62,000 bases of DNA. Origin: Adiantum capillus-veneris. Taxonomy: Eukaryota; Streptophyta; Polypodiopsida; Polypodiales; Pteridaceae. The position numbers and the translations under genes are program-made. Location of the stretch: the NCBI GenBank assembly GCA_014529385.2, contig CM043942.1:50360774-50422773 (forward strand), given 5' to 3'. The notes beneath the pieces are model-generated. The model had not been told where the DNA came from. It was given only the letters and a program-made list of their open reading frames with translations, and did no database searches. Of this stretch, positions 22,214 through 34,264 are shown piece after piece; the stretch's first letter is position 1; the number at the start of each line of letters is the position of its first letter.

Positions 22214-22440
22214 TGTTGGAATTAGGGTTGCAGAGAAACACACACAGCTTGGAGAAGACGAAGGAAGCTCAAGGCACACAATAGAGAGTGTGTTACTTAG
22301 TGTGCAATGAAAAAATTGATAACCCTAGATTGATGGGCGTATATACAATGCATGGGGGAAAAAACCTCCTAAAGAGGAAAAAAATGCCCTGGCGGTCCTA
22401 GTGTGTTCACACACATCACTACCACATGTATAAGGTAACA
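22214..22440 (-). repeat. Copia 3' LTR
   Basis: 227 bp, TG...CA ends, 8 differences from the other LTR. Immediately inside it (22441-22450) the minus strand has the polypurine tract AGGGGGGATT. Confidence 0.96.
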
Positions 22441-22453
22441 AATCCCCCCTGGA
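22441..22453 (-). promoter_or_regulatory. Copia polypurine tract
   Basis: The minus strand reads CTCCAGGGGGGATT directly before the 3' LTR, the position of the plus-strand DNA primer. Confidence 0.85.
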
Positions 22454-22515
22454 GTGATGCGGTGAACGAGAGTTGTCACATGAGTAAAGGGAAGTGCCAT
22501 GCCCTGAGGACAGGA

Positions 22516-23889
22516 TCAATCCACAAAGGGGAGTAAGCCCAAAGATTTGTGGAAAGCTTCAAGATTCTCACGAGACAATTCCTTTGTGAAAAGATCTGCA
22601 AGGTTGTCCTGTGTTGGCACATAAGCCAAGCTGATCTCTCCTGCTGAGAGCCTCTCCCTGACATAGTGGTAATGCACCTCAATGTGCTTTGTGCGAGCAT
22701 GAAAAACTGGTTTCCTCGCAAACTGCCAATGCGCTCTGACTGTCAGTGTAGATAGTGTTGGCAGTGTCCTGTCCAACACCCAAATCAACCATAAGGCGTA
22801 TGAGCCATACACACTCAACCATAGCTATGAAGACTGCCCTATACTCAGCCTCACAACTCAAAGTGGCCACAGTAGGTTGATTCTTGCTCAACCATGATAT
22901 ACATGAACTGCCAAGCATGAAACAAAAACTACTTGTGGACACTCGCGTGTCAAAACAACCAGCCCAATCTGAGTCCGAAAAGGCATGTAAGTCTGGCGGC
23001 AATGATTCCTCCTTGGGATAAAACAAGCCAAGATGTAAAGTGCCACTAAGGTAGTGGAAAATCCTCTTGACAGCGTGCCAATGCTTAGACCCTGGGCTAT
23101 GCATAAATGTGCTGACCTGTGAGACTGCAAACTGAATATCGGGCCTCGTGTTGCATACATAAATGAGGCAGCCAACAGCAGTTTGGTAAAGAGTGACATC
23201 AGCAGGATCACCAGCATCATGTAGACTCAAATTCAAACCTGTTTCCATGGGAGTGGCAATAGGTTTGCAATCCTCAAGTCCAAACTTACATAGCAATGTC
23301 TCTTTGTAACTTTTCTGACACAAGGCAATACCACCATCACACTGCTTAAACTGTATACTCAAGTAATGATGCAACAGCCCCAAATCTTTCATCTTGAAAG
23401 TAGCATTCAAATCAGCCTTAAATTCAGCAATATGTCTCTCATTTGGTCCAGTGATCATCAAATCATCAACATAAAGAACCACAATGAGAAATACATCATC
23501 CTCACGCTTTACATACAATGTGCTTTCTGTTGGGCTGTTACGAAAGCCTCGTTTAACCAAATGAGTGTCAGCTTAGGCTCATACCAAGCACGAGGAGATT
23601 GCTTCAACCCATACAAAGCCTTCTTACATCTGCACACTTTGTCCTCTTGTCCTTTTATGACAAAACCGCGAGGCTGCGTTACATAGACTTCCTCAAATAT
23701 GTCACCATTCAAGAAAGCAGTAACAATGTCTGATTGATGTACATCCCAACCAAATGAGTTGCCAATGCACATAGAAAACGCATAGTAGTCATACGATAAG
23801 TGGATAAAAAGTCTCTTCATAATCAATGCCTTTTTGATGTGCATAACCCTTTGCAACAAGTCGAGCCTTATGGCGATCGATCTCACCAT
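22516..23889 (-). pseudogene. Copia reverse transcriptase and RNase H
   Basis: Minus-strand pieces 23889-23509, 23560-22679 and 22818-22516. RT blocks: VHQSDIVTAFLNGDIFEEVY, KALYGLKQSPRAWY and the catalytic LYVDDLMITG, then TPMETGLNL and CLIYVCNTRPDIQFAV. RNase H: SDSDWAGCFDTRVSTSS, LSCEAEYRAV, YTDSQSALAV and the end HIEVHYHYVRE followed by the C-terminal LADLFTKELS. Three frameshifts (near 23880, 23530 and 22700-22800) break it; the catalytic residues are still present. Confidence 0.93.
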
Positions 23890-25491
23890 CCGGCTTGCGT
23901 TTTAACTTGTAAACCCACTTCGTACCAATGGCCTTTTTGCCAGGAGGCAAATCACATAAAGTCCATGTGTCATTTTTTATAAGTGCATCATATTCTGATT
24001 GCATGGCAGCCATCCAATTTTTTGAATTTTGTGCTTCATCAAAAGACAGAAGCTCCTCAACATCATGTAAACTAGACACAACCAAAGCATAACAATCTGA
24101 TGCATAAGATGCATGGCGAGAGCCTGAACGAGTACGAATAGACAAAGGTGCATCCAATTTACTGTCACGCAAAGTGTGCACCAGCCATTTTGGCATACCT
24201 CTAGCCTGCTCATTTTCAGCCCTTTCCTCATCAAGTACATCATGTACATCTGCATCAGTAGTAGGCTGATCTGTAACATTTTTAGAAACCCCCATAGGCT
24301 GTACATTTGCCTCATTGGAACTTACATTCGTATTTCTACCACTGAAAAGAGGCAACAAAGTGTCATAAATGTCCCGTGAGCTTACATTACTGTCTCTAGT
24401 ACATGACAGTAAGTGTTGAACAGAATCTTCCACAAACACTACATCCCGAGAAACCAGAATACGTTTTGTGTGCGGATGATACAACCTGTAACCTTTGCTT
24501 TCAGCACTATAACCAACAAAAATACATTTGACAGCCTTATCATCCAATTTTCTGCGCTGCACTTGTGGCACCAAAGCATATGCCAAACAGCCAAAAACAT
24601 GCATGTTCTCAATAGAAGGCTTTCTATCATGCCATGCTTCATATGGAGTAATAGACTGCAAAGATTTTGTAGGACACCTGTTAAGTACATAAGTGGCACA
24701 CATGATGGCCTCAAGCCAAAAAGAATGCGGCAAAGCTTGACTTTTGACCATACATTGTGCCATTTCCGTCAGTGACCTGTTTTTCCTCTCAGCAACACCA
24801 TTTTGTTGAGGTGTATAAGGCACTGTACATTGGGTGTTTTATCCCACGACTAGCCAGAAATGCATTAAATTCATGAGACATATACTCCCCCCCTCGATCT
24901 GAACGGAGGGTGCCCATAGTACATTTCGAGACATTTTCAGCCATAGCCAGAAATTGTTTGAAGCACATAAAAACTTCGGACTTCGCTTTAAGTGGAAATA
25001 CCCATGCATGCCTGGAGTAATCATCAATGAAAGTCACGAAGTATAGGTAATTGCCCAAGGACGGAGTTTGCATGGGCCACAAACATCACTATGCACAAGC
25101 TACAACCTGCATGTGGCCGAACTAAACCATCCTTTGGAAATTTAGAACGCTGCATCTTACCCAAAATACAGCCTTCACAAACATGTTTGACAGATCCTTC
25201 AAGAGGCGGCAAAGAAGCAACCATATTAGATTTCTGCAAACACAGCAAACTGGCAAAATTCGGATGACCAAAACGAGCATGCCAAAGTTTTGCATCTGAA
25301 ATAGCCCTTGAATCTGCAACAGCATTTGCAAAATTTTGTCCACACTTGTCATACAAAGTGAGCTTATACAGCCCACGGCACAAAAGCCCAGATGCAACAA
25401 TTTCATCACCAAAACTGAGATCATGAACTGTATATCTGTCATCCACAAATTTGACTAGAAGTCCAAGTCTAGCCAGTGCGGATACAGACAA
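23789..25491 (-). pseudogene. Copia integrase and start of RT
   Basis: Pieces 25491-25024, 25082-24789 and 24823-23789. The GAG-pre-integrase zinc end reads LWHARFGHPNFASL and CEGCILGKMQRSKF. The DDE core shows FVTFIDDYSRHAWVF, LRSDRGGEYMS and TPQQNGVAERKNRSL. After the chromatin-side linker comes the copia GKGY-like tail CIFVGYSAESKGYRLY and the RT opening W-x-MQSEYDALIKNDTWTL and KLKRKPDGEIDRHKARLVAK. Frameshifts at about 25050 and 24800. Confidence 0.92.
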
Positions 25492-26096
25492 GAGATCTTC
25501 TTGATCCCAGGTACATAAAGTGCATCAACAAGTGTGAAAGAACTGCCATTAGCAGCAGTAAGCACAACCTTTCCAACTCCCTGAACTGGATAAGAGGCGT
25601 TGTTGGTACAAGTGGCTGAATTCCCATGAGGGACAGACTCAAGAGAGGTAACCAATTCACGATGTGAGGTAATGTGCTTTGTAGCACCACTGTCGAAATA
25701 CCACACATGTGAATCTGCAACAACTGACAAGCATGCATCATGGACAGAAGGATTGTAAGTGCACTCTGCGCTAAAAGCCCATTCTGCATCAACATCAGCA
25801 TTACAGTCTCCTTTCACAGAAGACTCAACAATGGCTGCATTTGTAGTGGAACCAGCATTTGCAGTGGAACCACCCTCTTTCTTCTTAGCCTCTTTGGCCT
25901 TCAACTTAGGACACGACTTGATCAAGTGATCATTGGCTTTATAATAATGGCAACGCATCTTCTTTTTGCCCTTATCACCAGAATTTCCAGACGAATTGCT
26001 GCCAGCAGAAGCATTAGGAACATAATTTTTTTCCACTCGCAGCAGAACCATAAGAAGTGGTTGCATTGCTGTTACCACCCTTTCTTTGAGAAGCAA
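25455..26096 (-). pseudogene. Copia nucleocapsid zinc knuckle and aspartic protease
   Basis: The knuckle reads CHYYKANDHLIKSC; the second Cys of the CCHC motif is now Tyr. The protease follows: WYFDSGATKHIT (catalytic DSG), then VLTAANGSSFTLVDALYVPG. Protease separates gag from pol products. A frameshift at 25455-25491 joins it to the integrase part. Confidence 0.9.
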
Positions 26097-26124
26097 TATA
26101 AAAGCCTATTCAACTGCATGCTGC

Positions 26125-26862
26125 CTAATCCTGTTTTTTGGAAAGTGACTCTTGCAACAGCAATGTGCATAATGCATCAAACTTGACAACTTCTGGATTT
26201 CCTTGGGTCATAAGTCTCCAAGTACTAGCAAAATTCTGTAAGAATCTGGTAAGGCATCCTCCAGATTTTGCACAAGGGAACTGTCTGAAATGACTTCTGC
26301 TGCAGGAAATAAGTTGCTCATTGATATCCTTGACACTAGCAAGGAAAGTGTCCATATCATCTTCCTCATGCATAATCTTCGACTCCAGCTCTTTACGCAG
26401 CAAAGCAATTTTAGCCTCATTGCGGCTTGCATAAAGACCTGCTAGAATATCCCAAGCCTGTTTTGCAGATTTTGTTGAACGGATGTGAGGAACAATGGTG
26501 CGCTTCACAGACAACGCAATCAATGCATGAGCCTACGCATCCTTAACATCCCAACGAGCTTCTTCTGCCGTAGGCAAAACAACTCTAACAGCTGCAATCC
26601 TTGCAGCAAGACCTGCAACATCCTCAACATCGCCTACATCCTCAAAACCAGGACGTACATCAATGCCCTGCACAATGTTCCAGACACCCTTTGACACAAG
26701 AACATGTTGCATCATATAAGCCCACATAGGGTAGTTGTCCCCATCCAACCTGTCCTCAACAGCAAACATCTTGAACACATCTGTGTTGTTGTTGTCAGCC
26801 ATGGTAAATGCTGCACTTGATGTGAAAACTGCTAGAAAATAGGAGAAATGGAGCGAGAACAA
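26125..26862 (-). pseudogene. Copia gag
   Basis: Two pieces, 26862-26533 and 26523-26125, separated by an in-frame stop. The likely start is the internal Met of MADNNNTDVFKMFAVEDRL at about 26800, because LDGDNYPMWAYMMQHVLVSK, the conserved N-terminal copia gag pattern, follows at once. The second piece has SAKQAWDILAGLYASRNEAK and a typical spaced Leu pattern. A frameshift near 26230 affects its end. Forms the virus-like particle of the element. Confidence 0.88.
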
Positions 26863-27147
26863 CCTGTGCTATATAGCACAAACCGTAGAAGACTATAAGG
26901 CACCTGTTATGCAAAAAATGGCACGGACAGAAATTTTGCACAAAATGACGAAATAGCATGTGCAGTACTGCCTGTAGTGGAAACGGAGGCCGAAATGAGT
27001 CCAAATCAAAATTCTGAGCAGACCAAGCTCTATGAGCTTACCCAAAATATTTGTTGACCTGCGAACGCTTGCCAAAGCTCATTGAAATCGGAGAAAGTGA
27101 GCAGGCATGTTCTGGAGCAGCTGGCGACTAAGCCCGGGAGGACGTGA

Positions 27148-27162
27148 CCTGCTCTGATACCA
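27148..27162 (-). promoter_or_regulatory. Copia primer-binding site (initiator Met-tRNA)
   Basis: The minus strand reads TGGTATCAGAGCAGG two bases inside the 5' LTR. This is the standard plant copia site complementary to the 3' end of initiator methionine tRNA. Confidence 0.96.
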
Positions 27163-27164
27163 AT

Positions 27165-27391
27165 TGTTGGAATTAGGGTTGCAGAGAAACACACACAGCT
27201 TGGAGAAGATGAAGGAAGCTCAAGGCACACAATAGAGAGTGTGTTACTTAGTGTGCAATTAAAAAATTGATAGCCCTAGAGTGATGGGCGTATATACAAT
27301 GCACGGGGGAAAAAACCTCCTAAAGAGGGAAAAAATGCCCCGGCGGTCCTAGTGTGTTCACACACATCACTACCACATGTATATGGTAACA
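27165..27391 (-). repeat. Copia 5' LTR
   Basis: 227 bp with TG...CA ends, followed by the target duplication copy GAGAC (27392-27396). Confidence 0.96.
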
Positions 27392-27396
27392 GAGAC

Positions 27397-28210
27397 CCGT
27401 TGAAGACATGTGGATTCCTTTGTTCTGCCTCTCCAGCTCAATCACCCTATGGATGACGTCACTTACTCTTTGTTGTTCTTCCTCTATGCTACCAACACCC
27501 GTTGTGGATTGTAGGACATCTAACCAACCCACGTGATAGATGTGACCTGAGTATAGGTCAGTTAGAGTTTTAGTTTGTAGTTCGTACTCCCAATTCTCAT
27601 TTAGGAACGCTCCATCTAGGATTGAGGTGCTATGGGTGTCCTTTGAACTAGATGCAATGTGGCTCTCTATGGGTTGATCCTTAATGGTCACTAATTCAAG
27701 AGCACTCGATTGCTCTCCTAGCAAGGATATGGACATAGGGGATTTTTATTTTAACTCTCTTTGTTGCTCCACCTTGCGTAAGCTCTCAATTTCCTTTTCC
27801 CTAGCTGCAATGATATATCACTCAACCTCTTGCACTTTGGCAAGGCTTCTACCATCAGGTAATATAATCTGGAATAGCTCTGAAGAGTCAAAGGGTGCAG
27901 TGAATAGAGTATTTACATGCACACTCTGCGAGAGCATGCGGTTTACGTTGGTCATGAATGGAGAATTTACTTCCCCACCCCCCTCATTTATATTGTTAGC
28001 TCCATGTTCGGAGCGAGTGGATCTACTAAAGGTTTCCTTCTAGTGACTAAGCACGCTCGGCCCGGACCATGGGCCCATGGCATGCATGTCTTGCCTTGAG
28101 CTATCAGGATTAGACATTGGGTAACCCTCCATGGCATTGTAGTCAAAGGAAGAGTCACTAGGCGTAATATGCGGGTCCTGAATGGTACTACCTAGGTTCC
28201 CGCTAGGGCC
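27397..28210 (-). pseudogene. Gypsy 1 gag, N-terminal part
   Basis: From about 28210 downwards the minus strand can be read with two stops (near 28041 and 27815): an N-terminal segment with PSDSSFDYNAMEGYPMSNPD, then VNRMLSQSVHVNTLFTAPFD, REKEIESLRKVEQQRELK (coiled-coil like) and the 138-residue piece 27736-27397 ending at the copia insertion. I recognise no named domain; assignment to gag rests on continuity of the frame with the Pro-rich part at 22208. The true start is not clear. Confidence 0.55.
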
Positions 28211-29271
28211 CGGAACCTAAGGTAGGTGGGTATCGAGAACTTGCGTAAGTCGAAATGCTCGCTAGTTGCTTGGCCTCTAGCACACAACTAGAGTGCAGAT
28301 GCATGTGCCTTTGGCACCCTACAAGCGTCGGCGAATACCCTCAAAGGTTAACCGCTTGGATTTTTGGACGTTTTGCACCCCTTTTTCACTCATTTTGATG
28401 TTTTTTAATGTCTTTTTACGATCGATTTTTTGATTAGAGCGTGTGATAGCTTGAAATGATTGTATCTCTCACGGGGTTGTGGTGTGTTTTACAGCACAAC
28501 GTTTGGTTATCCGAGCTCCTATGTTCCTCAAAAGGGTCAATTTTTACTTAGACGTGAGGCTAAAATAAGTAATTGCAAAGAGTGACTAAGGCCTGAGCCT
28601 GAGCGTGGGCTTGGGCCTGGGGAATGTTCCTGATTCCGGTCCTACCCTTTTTTTTTGGAATAAAGTTGTCGCGGTCGCACTGTGCGCGTGAGCACACACA
28701 CACTTAACCTACCTATTTGCAAATAATAGAGCTACCGTTACACACTAGCACACAACTAATTAACTAATAGATCTACTTACTGTACCTTACAGATCTAACA
28801 TTAGAGATCTAATACTAATACCTTAAAGCTAACACCTTATGAACAGAAAACAGTACATTGCAGCAAAAAACTAACACCTTATTAACAGAAAATAGTACAC
28901 TGTAGCAAAAACAAACTTCACAAATCCTTCTCAACAGCCACACGCCTTCTTTCTCTACCTTTCCTACGTTTCACATTGCACCACAAAGCAGCATAGAGTG
29001 CTATTCGAGCTTAGTGCAGGGCATTTCCCCGACAGCGGTCCAAAAATGGGCGTATCTGTCGCACGTGTCAAAGCAAGGGACTTGCCGTACACTTTGTGCG
29101 AGCCACAAATGGATGCAAGCACACAACCAAACTAATCTAGCAAGCTCAAAAGAGCAAGGGTGTGCCACTCCCGCCCTACGCTCACCTTCGTGGAGAATTC
29201 CTCGCCGCAAAGAAGAGGGAGCTACTGTCGTGCCACGCTCAACCACCTCACCGTTGCCATGCCGTCGCAAT

Positions 29272-29305
<34 letters not shown>

Positions 29306-29579
29306 GCACACACACACACACACACACAAGGAGATGAAGAAGAAGATGGAGATGGAGCAAGAGCACTTTTCAATTGCACAAATGAGAGAATAAGTGATTT
29401 TTAGGTTTAGGTGACTTTTATATGAGCTCACCCATTCACACTTGGGCGCCCATGCTTAGCCAACTAACCCTTGAATGTTCCAGTTAGAGTGCACCTCTCA
29501 TCGCCGATCACTCTAACCCTTTTCCTATTGGACCGACAAGCTTGGCCCATGACTACTAGAAGTGGACGCCGGTGGTTAA
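28211..29579. other. No gene recognised; possible leader of gypsy 1
   Basis: AT-rich noncoding sequence. Two imperfect copies of TAACACCTTATNAACAGAAAA (about 28829 and 28870) form a short tandem repeat. A TC run (29277-29302) joined to a CA run (29305-29329) is present. No convincing primer-binding site or LTR border was found, so whether it is gypsy 1 leader or host DNA is open. Confidence 0.4.
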
Positions 29580-30207
29580 CATCATTGGAAGGACACCTCA
29601 ATGTTTCCTTTAAGAAATTTTGATATTTTCCTTTCCATATTTCATCATTGGATGAGCGCATGTCGCCTTGCCCTCCTTGAGATTGGACTTTCCAATTGTA
29701 AATTTATTGTTTGGAGGAGGGCATGTCCACATGCCCTCCCTGAGATTGCTGCAAATTTATTACTTGGAAGAGGGCGCGTCGACGTGCCTTCCCTGAGATT
29801 GCAATTAGCCTTGCTGAAATTCAAGATCGCAATCATGCCTCTCTCTTTTGAACGCAAAGATTCTGCTCATCAGATTCTCATGTCATATTAATGGCTCACA
29901 AACATCAACAACAAGGTTGCGTGGTATCTCTGCTAGGCGCATATGATTGTCATCACCATTTATGCTCACACCATCAACCTCTAAATGTAATGAATCATGT
30001 GGGCATATGGCATTGTTATCAACACCATGTGATTTGTCATGTAGGCAACACTTTGGATTTCCACCTGATAATTGTATGTCTATCAACAACATCAATGTTG
30101 GTACAACACCAATAAAACTTATGCTTAACACCCCCCTTGCAAGGCTGTCCCTCACACCTTGGGGGGGGAGGGGATCGGCAATGGCGAAGAAAGTAGGATT
30201 TTTCATT

Positions 30208-30264
<57 letters not shown>

Positions 30265-30522
30265 GATCAATTATCGTCCACGAAGGTCAGATATGACCTA
30301 TGGGACTACAAACAAAACATTATAGAGAGTTCTTCGAAGTAAGGGGGTTGTGAGATACATCTCAGTTAAGGACTGAGTGTCCGACAAGGGGTAAATAAAA
30401 GGAAGATAAGTTGAACAAAACCCATGGAGAGGGACCCCCCCCCCGAAAGAACGAAGTGCCACGAAGAAGAAGACAAACTTCAACAAAGATGATGCATTGT
30501 GTGCAGCTAGCAAGGCTAGCAT
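29580..30522. repeat. 1-kb direct repeat, copy 2
   Basis: Colinear with 10797-11802, with three diverged palindrome units, the GA run 30211-30262 and the run of C at 30434-30444. It ends at GGCTAGCA (30522). Confidence 0.75.
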
Positions 30523-31091
30523 TTAACTGCAAACCAATGAAATATTTTCATGAGTCGTTAGTGATTTACCTCTTTACCTGCAACTCATGTGAGCAACAGG
30601 CTGGAAGACAAATCTTGATCTCTCGACTTCCTCCGCACCGCCTGAACCCAACCATAGCATCTCTCATTAAAATCACAAAGAGGCGCATGATTGAATAGGA
30701 TGGTGAGAGTAGGGAAAACCACGTGACCTAGTTGGGTGGTATTAACAAGCAAGTTTGCGCATGGTTAAAGGCTTTGCGAGCATTTGTAAGGAGTACTCAT
30801 AAAGGTGCTTTTGTGCTCTGTTCTTGGTTTTTTTTGAAGCGATAACATGTCAAGCACGATGTTTGCCCCTCCTTTGTGGGTAAAAATGTGCGCTACCATT
30901 TACAACATATATTAAACTATTTAAAAATTATTATTGAAGACCTTGAAATTGGAAAGGCGTGTGCCCGTCTAAAAAGTCAACCCTGGGCAATTATATGATC
31001 AAAATAAAAACATACTTTATTGCATGGACTCTTCTACTTATTCCTCCAAAACTATTCCCTTAGCTACTCAAAACTCCCAATGTTTGCTTAC
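30523..31091. other. Intergenic, nothing recognised
   Basis: No domain, element border or repeat was seen between the second 1-kb repeat and the start of duplicated copy B. Confidence 0.45.
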
Positions 31092-31382
31092 TCTTTTACA
31101 AGCCTAGTGATTCATGCTATATTCTCAAGACAGATCTCTAGTTACTAAAGGTTCATTATGGTTTCGTTTGTGGCCTACGGCCCTACACCTTTTATGTATG
31201 TATTTACTCTAAGTGCACGTATCCCAACTAAAGCTCCCAATGGAGATAGCCATATCTACTTGCCTTCTAGGCTCTAGCCGCTCTACTACACTTATGTAAT
31301 GGAAATCCCTCATTGAATATGAAAAATGCAAGGTAGCCTCAAGGTACAACGTGCTGACAATTAAGGTACTCATTTGTTGTCT
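31092..31382. repeat. Segmental duplication, copy B, left flank of the Helitron
   Basis: Matches 123-403 of copy A up to CATTTGTTGTCT. The next base begins the Helitron; in copy A the sequence continues with TGTTATTTAAAGG, which in copy B is found at 49066, directly after the Helitron end. Confidence 0.88.
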
Positions 31383-32651
31383 TCTATACTTCTATATTCT
31401 ATCTATATCTATACTATATATAATGCAGCTTAAAAATTTTAAGGAAGGAGAGGGTATCCATGTGTCACTCATTGGCTCACTTCATTTGTTTGGCATGCCC
31501 AAAGGGCAAAGACCATAGTGTTGAGTTCTCTTTTTATTGGCTAAAATTAGAAAGAATAACTTTGGATAAAAATAATCAATGAGCACCATGATTGAGTTGG
31601 GTGGGCCGAGGAAAGGCTTGCAAGGCGAGGAATGCTAAGTGAGGGGATAAAGGTGACGGTATCCTAGGTGAGTGGGGATAGATGAGGCCACGTAGGGTCT
31701 TGTGATTGAGCGTTATCAGGTGGAGCTCAAGAAGGCCCCCCTATAAAACTTATAGGGTGGTCATAAGTGGAGACCTCGTTTCGCTCGCCTACTCCCGCTT
31801 TGCGAGACCTCTGTGTCTGCATTACTTTTGGGTCCGAGCCTGTGTCTGAGCTTGCGCGATGAAGACTAAAGCTTTGTTTGTTATGTTCTAAAGACAGATC
31901 TCTAGTTCAAAAGGTTCATTATGGTTTCGTTTGTGGCCTACGGCCCTACACCTTTTATGTATGTATTTACTCTAAGTGCACGTATCCCAACTAAAGCTCC
32001 CAATGGAGATAGCCATATCTACTTGCCTTCCAGGCTCTAGCCGCTCTACTACACTTATGTAATGGAAATCCCTCATTGAATATGAAAAATGCAAGGTAGC
32101 CTCAAGGTACAACGTGCTGACAATTAAGGTACTCATTTGTTGTCTTCTATACTTCTATATTCTATCTATATCTATACTATATATAATGCAGCTTAAAAAT
32201 TTTAAGGAAGGAGAGGGTATCCATGTGTCACTCATTGGCTCACTTCATTTGTTTGACATGCCCAAGGGCAAAGACCATAGTGTTGAGTTCTCTTTTTATT
32301 GGCTAAAATTAGAAAGAATAACTTTGGATAAAAATAATCAATGAGCACCATGATTGAGTTGGGTGGGCCGAGGAAAGGCTTGCAAGGCGAGGGTATGCTA
32401 AGTGAGGGGATAAGGTGAGGGTATCCTAGGTGAGTGGGGATAGATGAGGCCACGTAGGGTCTTGTGATTGGAGCGTTATCAGGTGGAGCTCAAGAAGGCC
32501 CCCCTATAAAACTTATAGGGTGGTCATAAGTGGAGACCTCGTTTCGCTCGCCTACTCCCGCTTTGCGAGACCTCTGTGTCTGCATTACTTTTGGGTTTCG
32601 AGCCTGTGTCTGAGCTTGAGCGATGAAGACTAAAGCTTTGTTTGTTATGTT
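31127..32651. repeat. 763-bp tandem duplication covering the Helitron 5' junction
   Basis: Units about 31127-31888 and 31891-32651 are nearly identical. Each holds about 256 bp of host flank plus about 505 bp of Helitron 5' end, so the Helitron start TCTATACTTC is present at 31383 and again at 32146. The duplication therefore happened after insertion. Confidence 0.92.
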
Positions 32652-34264
32652 TTAGGTTAGGCTTCTGTTTGTAGAACGTTTGCCTGCTGTTCAGTGACGT
32701 CCGTGAGCTTATTTGCATAGATGGCGTGATTACCTGCTGGCCTTGTTTTTCTGATTTGCTGCTTGCGGTAGCCATCTAGGCGTTTGAAGGCACGCGCGTA
32801 TCCTCAGTCGGTCTTTCCATGTGTGTCTTAAGTCGTTGTTTGACAGGGGATTGTGTCATTGTTCCTCGAGTAAGCTGCCGAACTCTGCGCACCGTTTCTC
32901 TGCTTGTGTTTTGGTGTTCCGTGTTTAGGTGCTGCTTGAGTTAAGCAGCTAGGTTTGCCATGTGGACAGTGAAGTTTCGCCCCTGTTTTGTTCCCGAAGC
33001 ACTGTTGTTGGTGCTGCGACTCGCTGATTCCGGCCAATTTATGCTTGCCCTCTGTCGAAGCACTGTCTCTGAAGAATGCTGCTTCGGCCCGATTCATGCC
33101 TGCCCTCTGTCGTCCTGATGTGTGCTACCCGTGAGAAGAATGGTGCCCCATTGTTCCATGCGATGGGAGGCATGTCATGCTTGACCTCTACTCGTCTGAT
33201 GTATTCTACCCGTGAGGAGGACGGTGCCGGCTCTGTTAGATAGCGGAAATCATGTGAAATAGGCTGATGCAGGTGGTTGTTTAAGTCCTTTTTGGTTGTT
33301 GCTAAAAGGTTTGAGCATCTGAATGTCTACATGTTTGTATATTGGCAGTGAATTGCTGGGTATCAGCTACAATGCGCGGGAACAACAGAAATCATGTGGA
33401 TGGAAATCTTTCAAGATGGTGCAGCTTTCGCTTCGTTTTTGTTCTATGATTGTATGCAGATTATTATTGCAAATATTGGGTTCTTTTCTGGATGGAGGGT
33501 TATCTGTACCTTTTCCAGGTTGCTGGCAGAATTAACAGGATTGGAGTATCTATGTTTCTTACTCTGTCAGCGGCTTGTTGATGTAATATGGATTTGTTTT
33601 GTGAAAGTCTCACATTCATATCTGTCAATTAACACTGTTTATATATTCGATGTTGTGCAAGCTAGCTGCTGGGTGAAATTTGTGTATGGTTTGTGTTATG
33701 CTTAACATGCTCTGGTTTTCTGTGAATTTTGTAACAAGTTTCTGGCGTTTGTGATTTGGCATGCTATATAGAAATGTAATTTGGTGTTCGTTTGCAGCCT
33801 TCAGTTTTGGTGTATGGCATATGCAGGTCTGCGTCACTGCAGATAGAAGTTGTGATACTCGGAAAAGTCTAGCCCTGAGCTAGCTTTATTTGAACGGATA
33901 ATATTTTGAAGAAGCAGTTTCTATTTTCTTGTTATTATTTTTGAACAATATTTTGGATTGTTGTTTCTGCTGTGGGTTCGTTGCGGATATGAAAGTGACC
34001 ATATGGTGTTTTGATTGAGCTTGGGTTTATATTTTTAAATCGAGTTTGGTCTTGATGTATTATATCTTTCTGTATGTCTGATAAATGCCTTGTTAACAGT
34101 GAAAAATCTTATCGGCTTTTGTTTTTTAGCTTGGATATTCTCACATATCTTGGTGGCCAAACTACGACTGTCAACCCAGCCGTAAAGAAGAAACTTGTTT
34201 GCCTCGATTTGCCAATTTTTGTTTATTATTCTGCAAGTAATCTGTCTTCTTATGCCTTGTTCAC
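32652..34264. other. Helitron 5' region without recognised gene
   Basis: Moderately T-rich DNA resembling 5' UTR or intron, with no coding family seen in either strand. It may be promoter and leader of the RPA-like gene or captured sequence. Confidence 0.4.

Larger units (their letters stand above)
22214..27391 (-). mobile_element. Ty1/copia retrotransposon, complete structure, coding frames broken
   Basis: A 5,178-bp minus-strand element with two 227-bp LTRs (22214-22440, 27165-27391), each starting TGTTGGAATTAGG and ending GGTAACA on the plus strand, and differing at 8 positions. Direct repeats GAGAC at 22209-22213 and 27392-27396 are the target duplication. A primer-binding site for initiator Met-tRNA and a polypurine tract are in place. 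The coding order gag-protease-integrase-RT-RNase H defines copia. About 3.5 percent LTR divergence means it inserted after gypsy 1 but is not very recent. Confidence 0.97.
11803..28210 (-). mobile_element. Ty3/gypsy retrotransposon 1 (gypsy 1), split by three nested insertions
   Basis: Minus-strand internal region with gag (28210 to about 18737), protease (about 17856-17455), reverse transcriptase, RNase H, integrase and an integrase C-terminal tail ending at 11809. The order protease-RT-RH-IN is that of Ty3/gypsy. It is interrupted by a copia element (22214-27391), a solo LTR (about 19742-21443) and another solo LTR (15486-17173). Removing these leaves about 7.8 kb. All frames contain stops. 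Its own LTRs are not certain: the flanking 1-kb direct repeats are candidates. The exact 5' end is unresolved. Confidence 0.85.

Noticed and set aside
28190-28260. tRNA-like stretch (GGTTCCGGGCCC near 28205)
   Set aside because: No cloverleaf can be closed around it: acceptor and anticodon stems are absent on both strands.
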